From: Terebella lapidaria
Taxonomy: Eukaryota; Annelida; Polychaeta; Terebellida; Terebellidae
Assembly (NCBI GenBank): GCA_949152475.1
Contig: OX424566.1
Coordinates: forward strand, 17,507,177-17,571,176
Direction of reading: 5' to 3'
DNA: 64,000 bases
The notes under the pieces were generated by a model. It made no database searches, was not told the origin of the DNA, and was given only the letters and a program-made list of their open reading frames with translations. Position numbers and translations under genes: made by a program. This document shows positions 21,999-35,267 of this stretch, one piece after another (within the stretch, counting starts at the first letter, position 1; each line of letters begins with the position of its first letter).

Positions 21999-24900
21999 AT
22001 GAAGATGATTTCAATAGTTTTGCTGCTCCTAATATGCACGTTTTACGCGATATATATTTGGAAGTCCTCTCGAGGCAGAAATCGAGGAGATTTGGATCTT
22101 ATTCCAGGTAATAATTGTAATATTGTTATGAAAAAATCATTAATTTATTACATGAATAGTGTATGGCCTATGAAATCGCTGTATAAAATTGTGTTCAAAA
22201 TTAAAATGGCAAGATTGATGATATACATGTATGTACGGAGCCTCTGAGAGGACATAGAAGAAATATTTTTAGCACAATGTTATTGCGATCCCTCGCAATA
22301 TTATTGCATTCCCTCGCAATAATATTGCGTTCCCTCGCAATATTATCGCGTTCCCTCGCAATCCGGATCGCGTTCTCTGACGATCTTATTGCGTTCCCTA
22401 GCATTCCGGATCGTGTTCCCTTGCGATATTATCGCGTTCCCTCGCAATACGGATCGCGTTCCCTCGCGATATTATCGCGTTCCCTCGCGATCTTACTGCG
22501 TTCCCTCGCATTCTGGATCGGGTTCCCTCGCATTGTGCTGCCACAATGACTTCTGAGAAGGTTATTCTACAAGATCGCGAGGGAACGCGATCCGGAATGC
22601 GAGGGAACGCAATAAGATCGCGAGGGAACGCAATAACATTGTGCTAAAAATATTTCTTCCATGTCCTCTCAGAGGCTCCGTATATATGGCACATGAGGCG
22701 AGGAAAAATGCTTTTTCTCCCTGGGATATGGCACTATTCTTGTAGTTGTCTACAGCGCCACCACGATGAAATATGTCTTATTATATTGGCTATTACCAGG
22801 TCCAAAGGAAAATCCTTGGTGGAAAGTGTTCAGACCCGGACAAGGAACGCCATCTCACAAAATCCCACACCTGTCTACCACTGCACTAGCAAAGAAGTAT
22901 GGACCAATTTTCAAACACACGCTGCTTACTGGAGAAACGTATATCGTGGTGTCCTCATACGAACTCATCTACAAGGTAGATTTTTTCGAGAAATATTTTG
23001 ACGCAAAAGTTATAGATCATATACGGAAGAGTAGAAGGGCCATGGGAGATTTTTTCTGTAATTCGTGACTTAGTATCTCGATAAAATAGACTTAGTATCC
23101 CGATATTATCGACTTATAACTCGATAATATCGACTCAGTATATCGATAATATCGACTTAAACGTGGAACGGGACAGGAAGAAGATATACTTTTTTTCAAA
23201 CTCGCGAGTTAGTAACTGGATAATATCGGCTTAGTATCTCGATAATATCGACTTATTAACTCGATAATTTCGACTTAGTATCTCGATAATATCGACTTAG
23301 TATCTCGATAATATCGGTTTAAATCACAGCACATGATTTATAGTTTGCATGCGCATATACATATGAGGAAACAAACAAATACACATCACTGGTTAAATGT
23401 ATTGTAGGGTCAAAATACTGTTAGAACTCTAATATGTAATTAACGTAATTGATATTTACATCAGAGGGGAAAGTTAGATATCGTTTATTCCAATTTTCAG
23501 ACGAAGACATATACACCAATAATTGACACAGTCGTTATTGGTTACCCACGTGCATTATACATACATCTACACATGAGCTGGACAATCCTGATATATTGAG
23601 TCGATATTATCGAATTAATAAGTCTCAATTAACGAGATACTAAGTCCATAATATCTAGTTAATTATTCGATATTATCGACATACTGAGTCGATATTATCG
23701 ATTTACTATTCCAGGAATTTAAGAAAAAATTCAATCCTGTGCCTATTGTCAGTTTTGAAGCAACTGCCTTCGAAAACAGGCAATATTTTCTGAAAACTAT
23801 ATTTCATATTAAACATGGGAAAAATCAACTGAATGAAACGTACTCACATCAAGTGTTATGAATACAGCCAGTCAATTCCACGCACACCATCGTATATCAC
23901 TGATTGTTTTCTGATAACACCAACATATATGCAGATACAAACTGGAAAATGAACTCGATGTGGACTTAAAGGCCAATTTGGGCATTTCTTCACATTTAGG
24001 TTTGATGGATACACTTCGTTTGTTTATATCCAAAACTGGCATAAGATTTGTATTAAACGGATGAAAAGACAACTCGGACGGACTTTAATCATCAAAATCA
24101 ATGTGCACATGCTTTGTTTTCTTGTATCAGATGAGTTGCACTAAAATTTATTTTTGAAAAACATTTGAAGGCAGTTGCTTCGATATCGAAATAGTAAGTT
24201 GATATTATCGAGATATTAGTTACAAAGTCAATAATATCTAGTTACTTAGTCGGGAAATCAAGAAAATGAAGTTTCATAGGTGGCCCTATCTCGTTAATAT
24301 CTACTTATTATCTCGATAATATCGACTTGAAACACGAAACAGACAAAGGAGTATTTTGTTTCAATTTCTGACTTAGTAACTCGATAATATCGACTTACTA
24401 TCTCGATAATATTGACATGTTATCTCGAGAATATCGACTTAGTAACTCGATATTGACTCAGTAACTCGATAATATCGACTTAATTACACCACAGAATGTA
24501 CTGTATAGATGTATATTAGAATGTGTATACATATGAGAATGTAATCAAAATGTGATAAAGTGTAATTAAGTCGATATCATCGAGATATTAGGTCGATGTT
24601 ATCGAGTCTTAGGTCGATATTATAGAGATACTAGGAATGGGAATCTGAAAAAAATCCAACCCTTTGCCTGTTGGAAGTTTTAAGTCAATGAAATCGAGAT
24701 AATAAGTCGATACTATTGAGGTATTAAGTCAATATTATCGAGTCATTAAGAAGTCAAAGTTCATTAGAACAATAAATTTTGTTGTTGAAAACACATCGTC
24801 GGCAAAGTAAAAGATTGCATGTCTGATTCCAGTGGTATTCCGACCCCCACAAGTGTAATTGGTGTTCAAACCACTTATGTACAACAGGTTTTGGTGTCAG

Positions 24901-26138
24901 AAGGCAAGGTTTTTGGTGGACGCTCGGCAATGTATCGTATGAATGCAGCCTTTGACTCGACAGGTATCGTGCAGAACGTCGAGCCTGATGAGAAATGGCG
25001 ACTGCTGAGGCGAATTTCTCAGAGGCACCTGCGCCAGTTTGGAGATGGCCTCTCTCGTCTTGAAAACATCATCACCTTTGTTGCGGGTGAGATGTTTGAA
25101 GAATTTGATGAGCACACAGGAAGTCCGTTCAACCCAATAGACGTAACAACAGATGCTGCAAGAAATAGCATTGCATTCCTGATCTCGGGTGAGAAGGGCA
25201 CCACAGATTCTACGCTCGTTCAGAAGTTACGCCAGTATGAAGATATTGCATTACAAGTCCTACCAACTGTGTCAGTCCCGCTCAGCTACCAATTGTTGGA
25301 CGCCATGCCTTGGCTGAGGTTCTTCGGGTTGAGCTCTTGGAAAACCATTCAAAAATTGAGGAGAATTGAACGATCAGTCTGGAATGAGGTCGTCGACATA
25401 AACAAAGCAAATCCAGAGTCCCAAAGCATCTGCAAAGTCTTCCAAGAACACATGGAGACATCTGATGGTACAGGCCCACTCATCACGATAAATGATGCCA
25501 GAAAGAGCAGCCTTTCTATCCTGTTAGCTGGAGTCACCACTACCAGTAGGTCAATGTATGCTGCTATCAATATTTTGGCTCACCACCCAGCGGTCCAGGA
25601 GGGGATCCTGAAGGAGATTCTGTGCGTGGCTGATCCGGAAGTAGGGGTTACCTTGAACGAACGTCATCAAATGCCTTACTGCCGTGCAGTTATATATGAA
25701 ACACTTCGATACCACAGTTTAACCTCCCTAGGAGTAGCCCATCGTGCATGCGCTGATACCACACTGGGAGGGTTCGCTATTCCCTCGGGAACTCGCGTGG
25801 TAACGGCCTTGTACGTAATGCATCATGATGAAGAATTCTGGGGGGATCCATATGATTTCCGCCCAGAAAGATTTCTGGATGAAGATGGACAGCTCGTTCC
25901 TGCTGACCACCCAAATAGGAAGCATCTGATGCCCTTCGGAGCCGGAACACGAGTATGTCTGGGGGAGTCCTTAGCTCTAACCAGGCTCTTCCTCTGGACA
26001 TCCAACATGGTCCTCAAGTACAGGATCACTCCAGCACCTGGCAACGTCAAGTCTTCTGTTGATTCGAGAAATTACAGGTTGTCTAATGCTGTTCTGTGTC
26101 CACCTCAGTATGAAGTCATCTTCATTAAACGGGCATGA
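21999..26138 (+). CDS. cytochrome P450 (CYP2-clan-like), array copy 2, three exons
   Basis: Paralogue of copies 1 and 3. Exons 21999-22107, 22800-22975 and 24888-26138 join in phase to 511 aa. The ATG at 22005 aligns with the paralogue starts and would give 509 aa. The signal anchor, IPGPKENPWW hinge, EALR-equivalent ETLR, FRPERF and haem loop FGAGTRVCLG (Cys452) are all present. The I-helix reads AGVTTTS, with Thr where an acid is usual. Several conserved positions differ from the other two copies (GVAHRACAD, IPSGTRVVTALYVM). Intron 1 contains a 445-bp MITE and intron 2 is 1.9 kb of palindromic AT-rich arrays. The exons are intact, so it is probably functional. Substrate unknown. Confidence 0.92.
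22236..22680. mobile_element. 445-bp palindromic MITE in intron 1 of P450 copy 2
   Basis: Terminal inverted repeats start CGGAGCCTCTGAGAGGACAT at 22236 and match the reverse complement of the end at 22680 for about 50 bp with one mismatch. Both sides are flanked by TA, as for Tc1/mariner-type insertions. The interior is built from many copies of GCGTTCCCTCGC(A/G)AT in the left two-thirds and the same unit inverted in the right third (22570-22640), so most of the element can fold back. The 90-codon frame across it is a repeat artefact. Confidence 0.85.
23067..24756. repeat. inverted clusters of a TCGATAATATCGACTTAGTA repeat in intron 2 of P450 copy 2
   Basis: The unit of about 20 bp, itself nearly palindromic (TCGATAATATCGA), is present in forward orientation at about 23067-23320 and 24287-24484 and in reverse orientation at 23598-23708, 24180-24262 and 24566-24756. 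A perfect 15-bp inverted pair, GAAGCAACTGCCTTC at 23757-23771 and its complement at 24167-24181, brackets the middle. The intron transcript could form several long hairpins. This looks like two or three nested foldback elements. Confidence 0.75.
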
Positions 26139-27351
26139 ATAATAATTGGACCATGAGAACCGAGATTTGCAATTCGTGTAAGTTTTGTACAACCATGTGA
26201 TGAACGTGTACTCTAGGATTCGGTTGGCAGTACCAATATTGGTCATACACGATTTTCCGTTCATGAGGAAAATGACTATGATATACTCGTTAGTTCATGC
26301 TATCTGATCGTGAGTCATTTCAAGGATGTATTCATATTGTATATGAAGTTTAGTATTACTACTTATATAATATGATTGCATAACTACCTCATACATACTG
26401 TATAAGCATGTGTCACTGTAGGTGACTGTGGCTTATGAGGGTTATAAGTTAAAATACTGGACGGACCTACATCATCATTAACTCAAATATTTGTATTGTT
26501 TGTATACAACCAGATGACGAGAAAATAAATAGCTACGACTAAAATATTATTTGTGTCAATCATGTGAACAGTGAATTAACATTGCATTACATCACACTGA
26601 AGCAATGAAATGATAATAGTTTGCGGTTGTTTACGTATGGTAACTTTGTACTTCATACCAATTATATATAATCGGTTTTTTTTGGAACTCGTCTGGGAAC
26701 CAAGCTCATTGCACAGTGCACTCGTATCATGGAGACGGACACCAAATGTCGCTATTCTTGACAGTACAATTATGTACCGGTATGTAGATATATATTTGGA
26801 AGGTCAAGTACATTGCAACAGGAAAGTTGTGTTGTTTGGTTTCATGATACGAATGTAATGTTATCGGGTGATTAAAACTGGGTCACTATGTAAACATGTT
26901 TACAATACCCAAGTATAAAGTCTTCTGAGCGAACAAAACCGGTACCAATCTCCTATCTCAAAGTCCAGTTTACTTGTGAATTAAAGTAGATATAATCTGT
27001 TTTCGTTGTAAATCAAAGTTCGTTGTAAATCAATTGGCTAGTATATATTCGATGGCATAGTCCCGTTAAACCCTCAAATGAGACAATCAGGGATTGCAGA
27101 CCCTCGCCCATTCAGATTTATTTACTAAAATTAAAGCTGATGCCCCTCACATTTTCGACCTGGTCATATGTCAAACTGTCAGTCCTCAAATTAGAAATCA
27201 AATTAGAGTCCTTGCGAGTTTTCTATCTTTACCACATTCACGACACACATTCTTGATACTGACCTCCTATTAAACATGGAACCAATACCCAAGTACACAA
27301 TATATCCGAGGTAACAAAGTCAAGTCCTTTATCCAATCTCAAAGTCTAGAG
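26139..27351. other. 3' flank of P450 copy 2, shared with copy 3, then unassigned DNA
   Basis: From 26560 to about 26710 the words CAGTGAATTAACATTGCATT, TGCGGTTGTTTACGTATGGT and TATATAATCG match 42838-42960 downstream of copy 3. The duplication therefore included several hundred bases beyond the gene. AATAAA occurs at about 26524. No gene seen. Confidence 0.65.
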
Positions 27352-27858
27352 TCAGGCAAAATCGATAAAATTGTATGGAAATTCACGAACCTCCAATATT
27401 CGGCCATAAAGAGATAAAATCAGGTGTTCTTGAAAGAATGAGCATTTCCTGCCCCACATGTGGCACCCGTCATGAATTCCAAAAGATAAACATGCAAAAA
27501 GAGTTCTTTGCATGTTGGTGACAAATGTACTGTACTTATCAACCAGATTGTGATGACGTCGATAGAATTTCTTGAAAGCAGCTATTATTGTTGGTAAAAC
27601 ATATCCTTGTTGCAGCAGTTTAGAGACTAGCTGGGAACTGTGGTGAACAAAGTCCTCATATCTGCAACTAGCTCTTGAATAGCGTATGCGTTGTGAGACA
27701 AACACCCCATATGCTGGCGACATAGGAATGTTGCTGCTTAGGAAAGAGAGAATAACTATGGAAAAATTGGAATCATCACGCTTTTCGTATATTCTTAGAT
27801 GCAAATTTAGAGGAGTCTGTAGTATCTTTAATTTCAAGTTCCGTAGGATACATGGCAT
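27352..27858 (-). pseudogene. C-terminal fragment of a retroelement polyprotein
   Basis: A 168-codon frame reads YEKRDDSNFSIV, SSNIPMSPAYGVFVSQ, RYSRASCRYEDF and FKKFYRRHHNLVDKY. I recognise this pattern as the C-terminal tail of reverse-transcriptase-bearing retroelement proteins common in cnidarian, mollusc and deuterostome genomes. The upstream reverse transcriptase is absent, so this is a truncated copy. The exact clade is uncertain. Confidence 0.6.
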
Positions 27859-28434
27859 CCAAAATGAGGAGTTACATTGAGCGAACGTCTAAACATCACA
27901 AGCACTCTCATATATTTATATTGCATACTTTGTATTTAATATTCTGTTGAATATCGTAAATGGTTTTGAAATTACTACTACTTGAAATATTGCGCATTGG
28001 TGATTTAGAAAAATAAAAAATTACCAGGGAAAATTAATTATGAATATAGGCATAGATGTAGTTGTTGCAGCTTTTCGATGTTGACCTTTTCTGTGACATT
28101 GACCTTGTCGCTTAATGTTGAGCTGTAGAATTTCACATTCATGTTTCTGTTTTCAAGACACATCTTCCGAATGAAGCGGTTTAAAAAATCGAAAACTGGT
28201 TTCGCAATATGGTCTTAAATTCAGAACACTCGGAAGTCAGAACTTCTGTCACTCTCTTGGTAATCCGTCAAATGCAATTGAGTTTCCTTGCAAAACTTGT
28301 GAATGCTAAGCTCTATAGTAGTGCATTCAATAACAATTTGGCCAAGGCTGTTCACATATTAGCACTCCATAAACCAGTCAAAATCGTCACCAAGATATTC
28401 CAATACAGTTTACAGTTCACAACAATTATTGATC

Positions 28435-30530
28435 CTAATATTGCAAGGCAGAGTAACAAGGCATGTGGAATAGACCTGATTATAAATGAATTTTTAAAAT
28501 ATTGTCCGCAAAGAATGATTGTCATAATAACCAAATTGTTTAACATTGTTTTAGAGTCTGGTGTCATACCTAATAACTGGTGTATAGGTATGATAAAACC
28601 ATTGTATAAGGGTAAAGGTAGTATTAAAGACCCCGATAATTATAGAGGAATCTCCCTCCTCAGTTGTCTTGGAAAACTGTTCACTGCATGTAATAATCGC
28701 CTCACCACATATATCGATGCTAATTTTCTCTTGGGTGAAGAACAAGCTGGCTTTCGTCAGGGATATTCTACACTAGACCATATTTTTGTTTTACATTCAG
28801 TGATTGACCTGTATTTACAACAAGGTATAAAGGTTGTACTGCGCATTTATTGATTATAAGAAAGCCTTTGATATGGTTGTTCGGTCTTCATTATGGGTAA
28901 AATTGTTGGAAACTGGTATCGATGGAAAAATTTTCACAGTCATTTATAATATGTATGATATGGCCAAGTCATGTGTCAAACTTTCAAATACTGCGATATC
29001 AGATTATTTTGTTTGTAATATCGGGGTGCGTCAAGGAGAAAATTTTTCTCCGTTATTGTTTGCATTATATCTAAATGATTTCCAAACATATTTAATGGAT
29101 AAATACAGTGGGCTTTCTCATTTATCAGACATTGGAAACCTGCCTAACGATACGGAAGTTGGAATATATTTGGAATTGTATGTATTGTTATATGCAGATG
29201 ACACTATTGTATTGGCAGAAAATGAAACTGATTTACAAAACGCTCTTGATGCAACCTTCTTGTATTGTAATAAGTGGAAACTTACAGTCAATACTGCCAA
29301 AACTAAAATACTTGTGTTCTCGAGAGGAAAAATTCGGAAGAAACCTATTTTCATGTACGGTGATTCTACAATTGATATTGAGTTTGAATATACGTATCTT
29401 GGTATTAATTTCAATTACAATAATTCCTTCTAGAAGGCTATATCATATTTGATAGGTCAAGCGAATAGAGCATTGTACAGTATGAAATCTAAATGTAAGA
29501 AGTTGCACCTTCCGATTGATATTCAACTTAAGTTCTTTCATCAGTTAATAACACCAATGCTTCTATATGGTTGTGAAATATGGGGTTTTGAAAAGTTAGA
29601 CCAAATTAATGTATTCCACAAGAAGTTCATAAGAAGCCTACTAGGATTGAAAAAGTCTACTACTAACTGTATGGTATATGGAGAAACAGGTGAAATACAA
29701 ATGTCTGTTTTGATTGAGAACAGGATGTTAAACTATTGGTATAGACTAGTCTCTGGGAAATGCAGCAAACTTTCATATATTATACTTCATTTGTTACAAC
29801 ACATAAGCAATTCCACTAGTTATAGTTCAAAATGGTTGTCACATGTGAAGAACACTATAGATAACAGGGGTTTCTCTAATATGTGGTTTATGGATCATGA
29901 ATTAAATTCAACGCAAATTGTAAATGGTTCTATTCAGTGGTTCAAAAAGAGTATGAAGTTGAGAGGATCTGACTTATATTTACAGACTTGGCATGAAACT
30001 GTGTGGAATCATGATAGTTGCCTTAAGTACATAATCTTTAAGAAAGAATTGAAGTTAGAAAATTATATAAGTATTCTAAGCTATAAAGATGCTGTAAAGC
30101 TATGTAAATTTCGTTGCAGAAATAGTAATATTCCGTGTGCTAAAAAGACTCTTGATAATACGTACGACCCAACCTGTACAGTGTGTAATCATGAAGACCC
30201 GGGAGACGAATTCCACTACCTTTTTATTTGTAATAAATTCTCCAACGAACGAAAGCTGTATATCAACAAATATTATCGAAATAACCCCAAAACATTTAAA
30301 ATGTATGAGCTATTAACAAGTAGAAACAGGAAAACACTAAAAACACCTTGTTAGATTTGTTGACGTTGTAAATAGTGTACTGCAGTAAGGGTGAATGATT
30401 GTTTGGTTGTATGAGATATATATGTATGTTATGTTTATTTTGTTATACACGCTGTCTGATATGAATTTGATTATATTCTCCTATACCCCTACAATGGGGT
30501 GACCTTCATGAGAATAAACTTATATATATT
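28435..30530 (+). mobile_element. 5'-truncated non-LTR retrotransposon (LINE)
   Basis: Similarity to a LINE ORF2 begins abruptly near 28440 inside the region just before the reverse transcriptase, so the endonuclease and all upstream parts are missing. The 3' end runs past the stop at 30354 through about 170 bp of AT-rich 3' UTR to a short TATATATT tail. No target duplication could be identified. Confidence 0.8.
28440..30354 (+). pseudogene. LINE ORF2 remnant: reverse transcriptase and C-terminal domain
   Basis: The reverse transcriptase blocks are visible in order: KACGIDLIINEFLKY, IPNNWCIGMIKPLYKGKG, NYRGISLLSCLGKL, EEQAGFRQGYST, FIDYKKAFDMV, GVRQGENFSPLLF and YADD (29191-29202). A C-terminal domain follows with a CTVC...H..FIC zinc-finger-like motif near 30175-30230. 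The frame shifts near 28834-28853 and is cut by TAG at 29431-29433, so it is not a working protein. Codon use is AT-rich, unlike the neighbouring P450 exons. Confidence 0.85.
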
Positions 30531-33500
30531 ATATTGCATTTATTTTCTTTTAATTAGTCACACAATATAATCCAACTCTCTCTGTGTTAAAATTGTCGAC
30601 AATTTTCCGAGATGGCGAGCTTCAGTAGTGTCAGGTCTCCAAAGTCATGTCCCGGGATATGTGAGTGGAGTGTGAGAATGGTAGGCTGTAGTTTAATGTT
30701 GGCCATGTTTTGTGAGTTTGTGTGTGTATGTCATGCGGAAGTAAACTAAGGGGATCGATTTTGAGAGACTAAAGTTAGTGGAAATATGCTACCAAAACAT
30801 CATCTCAAGTGCGATGGTCATAGGAATCTTTGCAGAGGTCTGAGGGCTCCGCCGACAAAGAGTGGCGGAGGCGTATCTGTACTTGGCAACTGGGCACGGT
30901 CGGAGATCGAGCGAGGCTCACCCGGATCCTCAAGCTTTGCCGTAGATCAAGCGTCGGCCTGCGAAACACAGTAATAGACAGTGTGGTTCTCCCAGTTCTG
31001 GTGAGCAGTGGCGTGAATTCGTCTGGACGCAGGACTAGCTCCTTTCGTATGTGGTAATCAGCTACCATGAAACTGTTCCACGATCACATTGTGAAGAATG
31101 TCCTCCAAAGGTCAAACCTGATCAGACGGCATTATGGGCGTGTTGTATGATGGCGATGTCTTTCAGGAGTATTCCGAAGGACGAGTGGGTGATGCGCAAG
31201 CGACTACAGGGTCCATAAAGTAGACAATACGATGCATCTAGAACCCTATTCGTAGGATGTTCGTGGTGACATTGTGATGTTGTCGATTCGATTCGCTTTT
31301 TCAGTCCGAGATCGTTGACAAGCTCGAGTCAACCCACGTCCAAGCACAGGATGGGGCTATATGCATAATGAGATGGTCGGCAAATCGGAACACAGAAATA
31401 CACGAGATGGAATGCACAACAATTTGAAATGTGGGATCCGCTGCAAATCCATGGAGTAAGCAGACACACATCGGTGTACCATGAAATCCGTTCAAGCCGG
31501 CGGAGCTCTCAATAAGAAGCGGAGGACATCTTGGATGAGGTGTCATCTCCTCTCCTGTCTCTACCGTTATCCAATTTAACGTAGAAACGAACGTTTGAAT
31601 AATAGATTGTAAGTGAGTGCATATCTTGGTGCCCCTTGGAGGCAATGTCGAGACAACCTTGTTGAGGTCAAATTCTTCACCCATATAATTTAGGCGGGTC
31701 TACGGCTTTTCTAGTTGGCGCAGTGGATAGACAGTCATGAACTGTGCAGGCAGTTTGTCAGCGTCAACAGCGCCGTGTAAGTGTCTTCTTGGGTCTATTT
31801 CCATATGCACATGCATCGTGTGATAAGGACAGCGTCACATTGTTTTGGGCACTTTTTCCTTGGGAGCAGGGAAAAAGTCATTAATTTCTCAATTTGATGG
31901 CGAAACATAATGGTCTGCTCCTTGCTTCTGAGGGAACGGGACGTTGAAGATCGCGATAAGATCGATGTTGTTGGTGATGAGATGTGGTGAGAGGGCAGCC
32001 ACGGGTCGGATAGCGTCAGCGGATGGTGTGGTGTGGCAGCTGGCACTGCAGGTAGTTTAGCTTTGGGCAACATCCCAACACCAAGCGCCGATCATGTGAC
32101 CGTCTCTGAGGAGTGCAGATTGATTAGAGAACTTTTGTTGCGGGTCGGGCTGTCTCCTGTCTCCTACCTACTAAAAACGTCAAAAGTGTGAGACTCGGCT
32201 CGAATATCACACAAAGTGCCTTTTTTCTGAAAACTGTATGCCTAGGGTCATGTCTTTATTTATTTTATGCGAATGATGCTTTCCTAGATGAAGTGTCTGA
32301 CTGCATCTTGAATTCAGTTTCTAGGCCCGAGCCACATCGTCCAAGTCAACTCTCAAGCTGCCATCTTCATTATGATGGTTGAAGATACATTTTTTACGAA
32401 CACGAAAGCGGCTCTTCTGTTAACCAAAAATGGCACTTCGGACTTCCAAAGATTCCTTGACAAACGTTCAAATTTTTGTGTGGTACATGTACTAAAGTCG
32501 TAAAAATCACTGCCAAAACAAAAATCGGCAGTGCTTGTACTTTAGCACATCAACAGCATCAGCAGCGGTTGTTTTGGTCCTCTTTCCTCCAAGGTTAGCG
32601 TTCTTCTGAGATATTTTGTGTGGGTCTCACAGGGGTGGCACAGTGAATGTAAATGTAAACATTATTTGTTTCAGGAGGATTCCCCACAGCCATAGCCACT
32701 AGGGGGTCTCCTCCGTGCTCTGTACAACAAGTGCAGGAACATATATACAATAATGAACATAACATAAATTATACTAGTTAACTTTTTACAGCGGACACCA
32801 GCGGAATTACAAATAAGTTCATGGGATGCTAACCGTGGAACCGTGAGGGAGATTATGGGTGCGATACTTGACAGTAGCAGCATAAAATACTGGTATATCA
32901 CAGTCATACTCCGACGGTTGCATAACGTGTATGCTTAGCAGTTTCTACTTCAGCTGAGCATGCATAAACGTATATGCTAATATGGTAATCATAGGACAAA
33001 CATAGACAGGACATACACATATACAGTGCCGATTCATCCCAATAGCTTATCGTTTCAACCGCTATTTGAACCCCCCCCCCCTCCCTCCCCCCCCCCCCCC
33101 CGCTTTGTTACGGCATAATTATAAACCTGAGAACAACAGTTTGATGTTTGAGCTATTCCAAACATGAAGGATGATAGCCCAGACTAATTCTAACAACATT
33201 TAAACTTTTGGTTGTGCTTTGTACCGAGATGATTTGCAAGTTTAAAGAGCAGCTATGATGGGCGGTCACACCAATATCAGTTTTCTAGTATGTATTTAGG
33301 GCCATAGCGCCATAAGGCGAAGCCCGTTCGACCGGGGGTCAGGGGCCGTTCAAGGGCCTCAGAAGCTGGAGGGCAAATTGACCTCCAATGTACCGTACGT
33401 CCTGAATGCCTATTGTGACCTGGTATGTATTGATCCAATACAGACTAGACCTGTAACCAACTATATCAAGTTGTGAGGCAAATAAACTGTTTTGGGGGTT

Positions 33501-35118
33501 TAGACCCTGAAACAATGGTGCCTTCTGATCAGCCGACCTACTTGTGCTTCATCTCTGGGGTTTGTTTTGAATGAAACTCATGAGGAATGTCCGAGTTGTA
33601 TATCAAAAACATGCACATCATGACACCCGCCAAGGACAGCACATATTGGCGTGGGGTCTGAGGCCCTCCCAGGACCCCCGAAGCTGACGGGGTACTGTTA
33701 CTCTGTGGTGGGTTCTGAACAGCCAAGACCATGATTGAGTTATGAGCTATTTCAGATAAATGTACAACATAGAAATTTCTCATGAGTTATACAATTTCTT
33801 GGGAAACGATTGGGGAGCATGGTCCCGGACATAACTACGCATCCCAGACACATCCACACATTGTATAGCACATCCACATTTATGCACAATTCAACATACT
33901 TTTTGAATGCACAATGTCATAATACAATGTCAAATTTCAAAATGAGAGGTTCTCTGACCATACAATTGACATGAAATAACCATAGGTACTTCCTCAACGA
34001 AGGCCTAGGGAGTGGTCAAACACCCGATGGAACGGGGATCGAGCCGTTTTACTAATCAACTATCTGAGGACAAATTACATCTAGTATCTCTTCAAACAAC
34101 ACATTGTGATGCACGTGCCTGAAACGTTTGGAAATATAAGATTTTTGCTTGAGCTTATACGGTAGTCATATAATCTGATTGATTTATGTCCGGGGTGAAG
34201 TCAAGGCCAGGATCTTTCGTTATTATGTCGGAGACTGAACACAAGGTGAGTCATGACTGATAGGTTACATTGAAGCATTGTAACCCCTCTTCCTTCGAGA
34301 AGGGGGGGGGGGGGGGGCATGGGAGGAGGCGGTTGAGTTCGAACCAGCGCACACGCACTGGATATGGGCCTGGGGCCTTCATACGTGCGGGATATGACCC
34401 TTCATGGATTTTCGACTTCGTATTCGTGAATAAACTAGGTCGATAAACAATCATATCATATGCCAGGTTTCAAGGGCGATTATTTGATATGCCAGGTTTC
34501 ATGGGCGATTATTTGATACCGTGTATCAGATAAGGCCGAACCGAAGCAGGCCTGTGAACATTGAAAAAACTACCAAAAATTCTGATTTTTTTTATCCAAC
34601 ATCTTCTGTACTAAATACAAAATACCTTTCCATCGTTCCGATTGTGAAAGACGTAGGGGATATTATGTCATCGAAATTTAAAAAAAACAAACATTAAAAA
34701 CCAACAAATTGATAACAGTAGTAGCCCTTTATGCCTACTCGTAGTGTAATAAGAAGCCAATTTCGGAAAAAAAATTCTAGGTCAGGTCAAGTGGTATAAA
34801 CAAAACGTTCGCACGCACCATGTTCAAACGAGAGTGACGCGATAAACTCGAAGTAAACAAAGTATTCAGTATCGTTCAGGCAAATTCGAGTACTGTGTCA
34901 CTGAGAATGACTCGGCAATGGCAGCGTGACAGCATTCGATGGCTGTGTTTATACCACTTGAACCTGACCCACTTCTGGTGACCTGACCTAAAAACACCTC
35001 CAAACTCTTGTATGTATACAATGCTGCAGCGCTCACGATGCTTGGTATAATGGAACGATATATTTTTCACTCTAGTGGACAAAAAAAAACCCATTGCATA
35101 GCCAGCCACACTCTCCGA
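30531..35118. other. intergenic, no confident gene; homopolymer tracts
   Basis: Short frames at 30830-31684 and 31795-32073 have higher GC and may be a decayed coding segment, but no domain is recognised. It contains a C-rich tract (33069-33102), a G tract (about 34301-34318), and a GGCGAAGCC word at 33316 shared with 39978 and 61073. A paired GATATGCCAGGTTTCA at 34459/34487 is a small direct duplication. Confidence 0.4.
33069..33102. repeat. poly-C tract
   Basis: Run of C with a few T interruptions; likely length-variable and prone to sequencing error. Confidence 0.9.
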
Positions 35119-35267
35119 TAAACAACAAACATTTCACTTCGGCATGGCCTTATGATGTAAACGGGTGCCTGGGAACAAACTCCAACTTAATGATCGATTA
35201 ACCTGGGACCTCAGTTTTTTTCACACCAGTCGTAATAAAACAAACAACACGAGAAGGACATCCGAAG
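35119..35267 (+). promoter_or_regulatory. presumed promoter of P450 copy 3
   Basis: CTCTCCGATAAACAACAAAC, TTCGGCATGGCCTTA and TTTTTTTCACACCAGT (35215-35230) match the upstream blocks of copies 1 and 2. The last block is about 40 bp before the ATG and is the likely initiation region. Confidence 0.55.

Noticed and set aside
22277-22549. 90-codon frame with RSLAI repeats, and the possibility of a CRISPR-like array
   Set aside because: The frame comes from a 15-bp repeat inside a TIR-bounded MITE. There are no unique spacers of constant length and the genome is eukaryotic.
31720-31745. TGGCGCAGTGGATAG, like a tRNA/SINE A box
   Set aside because: No B box follows at the expected distance and no cloverleaf forms.
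30786-32073. GC-richer frames that might be exons
   Set aside because: No motif, no consistent strand and no convincing splice sites. Noted only as possible decayed coding DNA.
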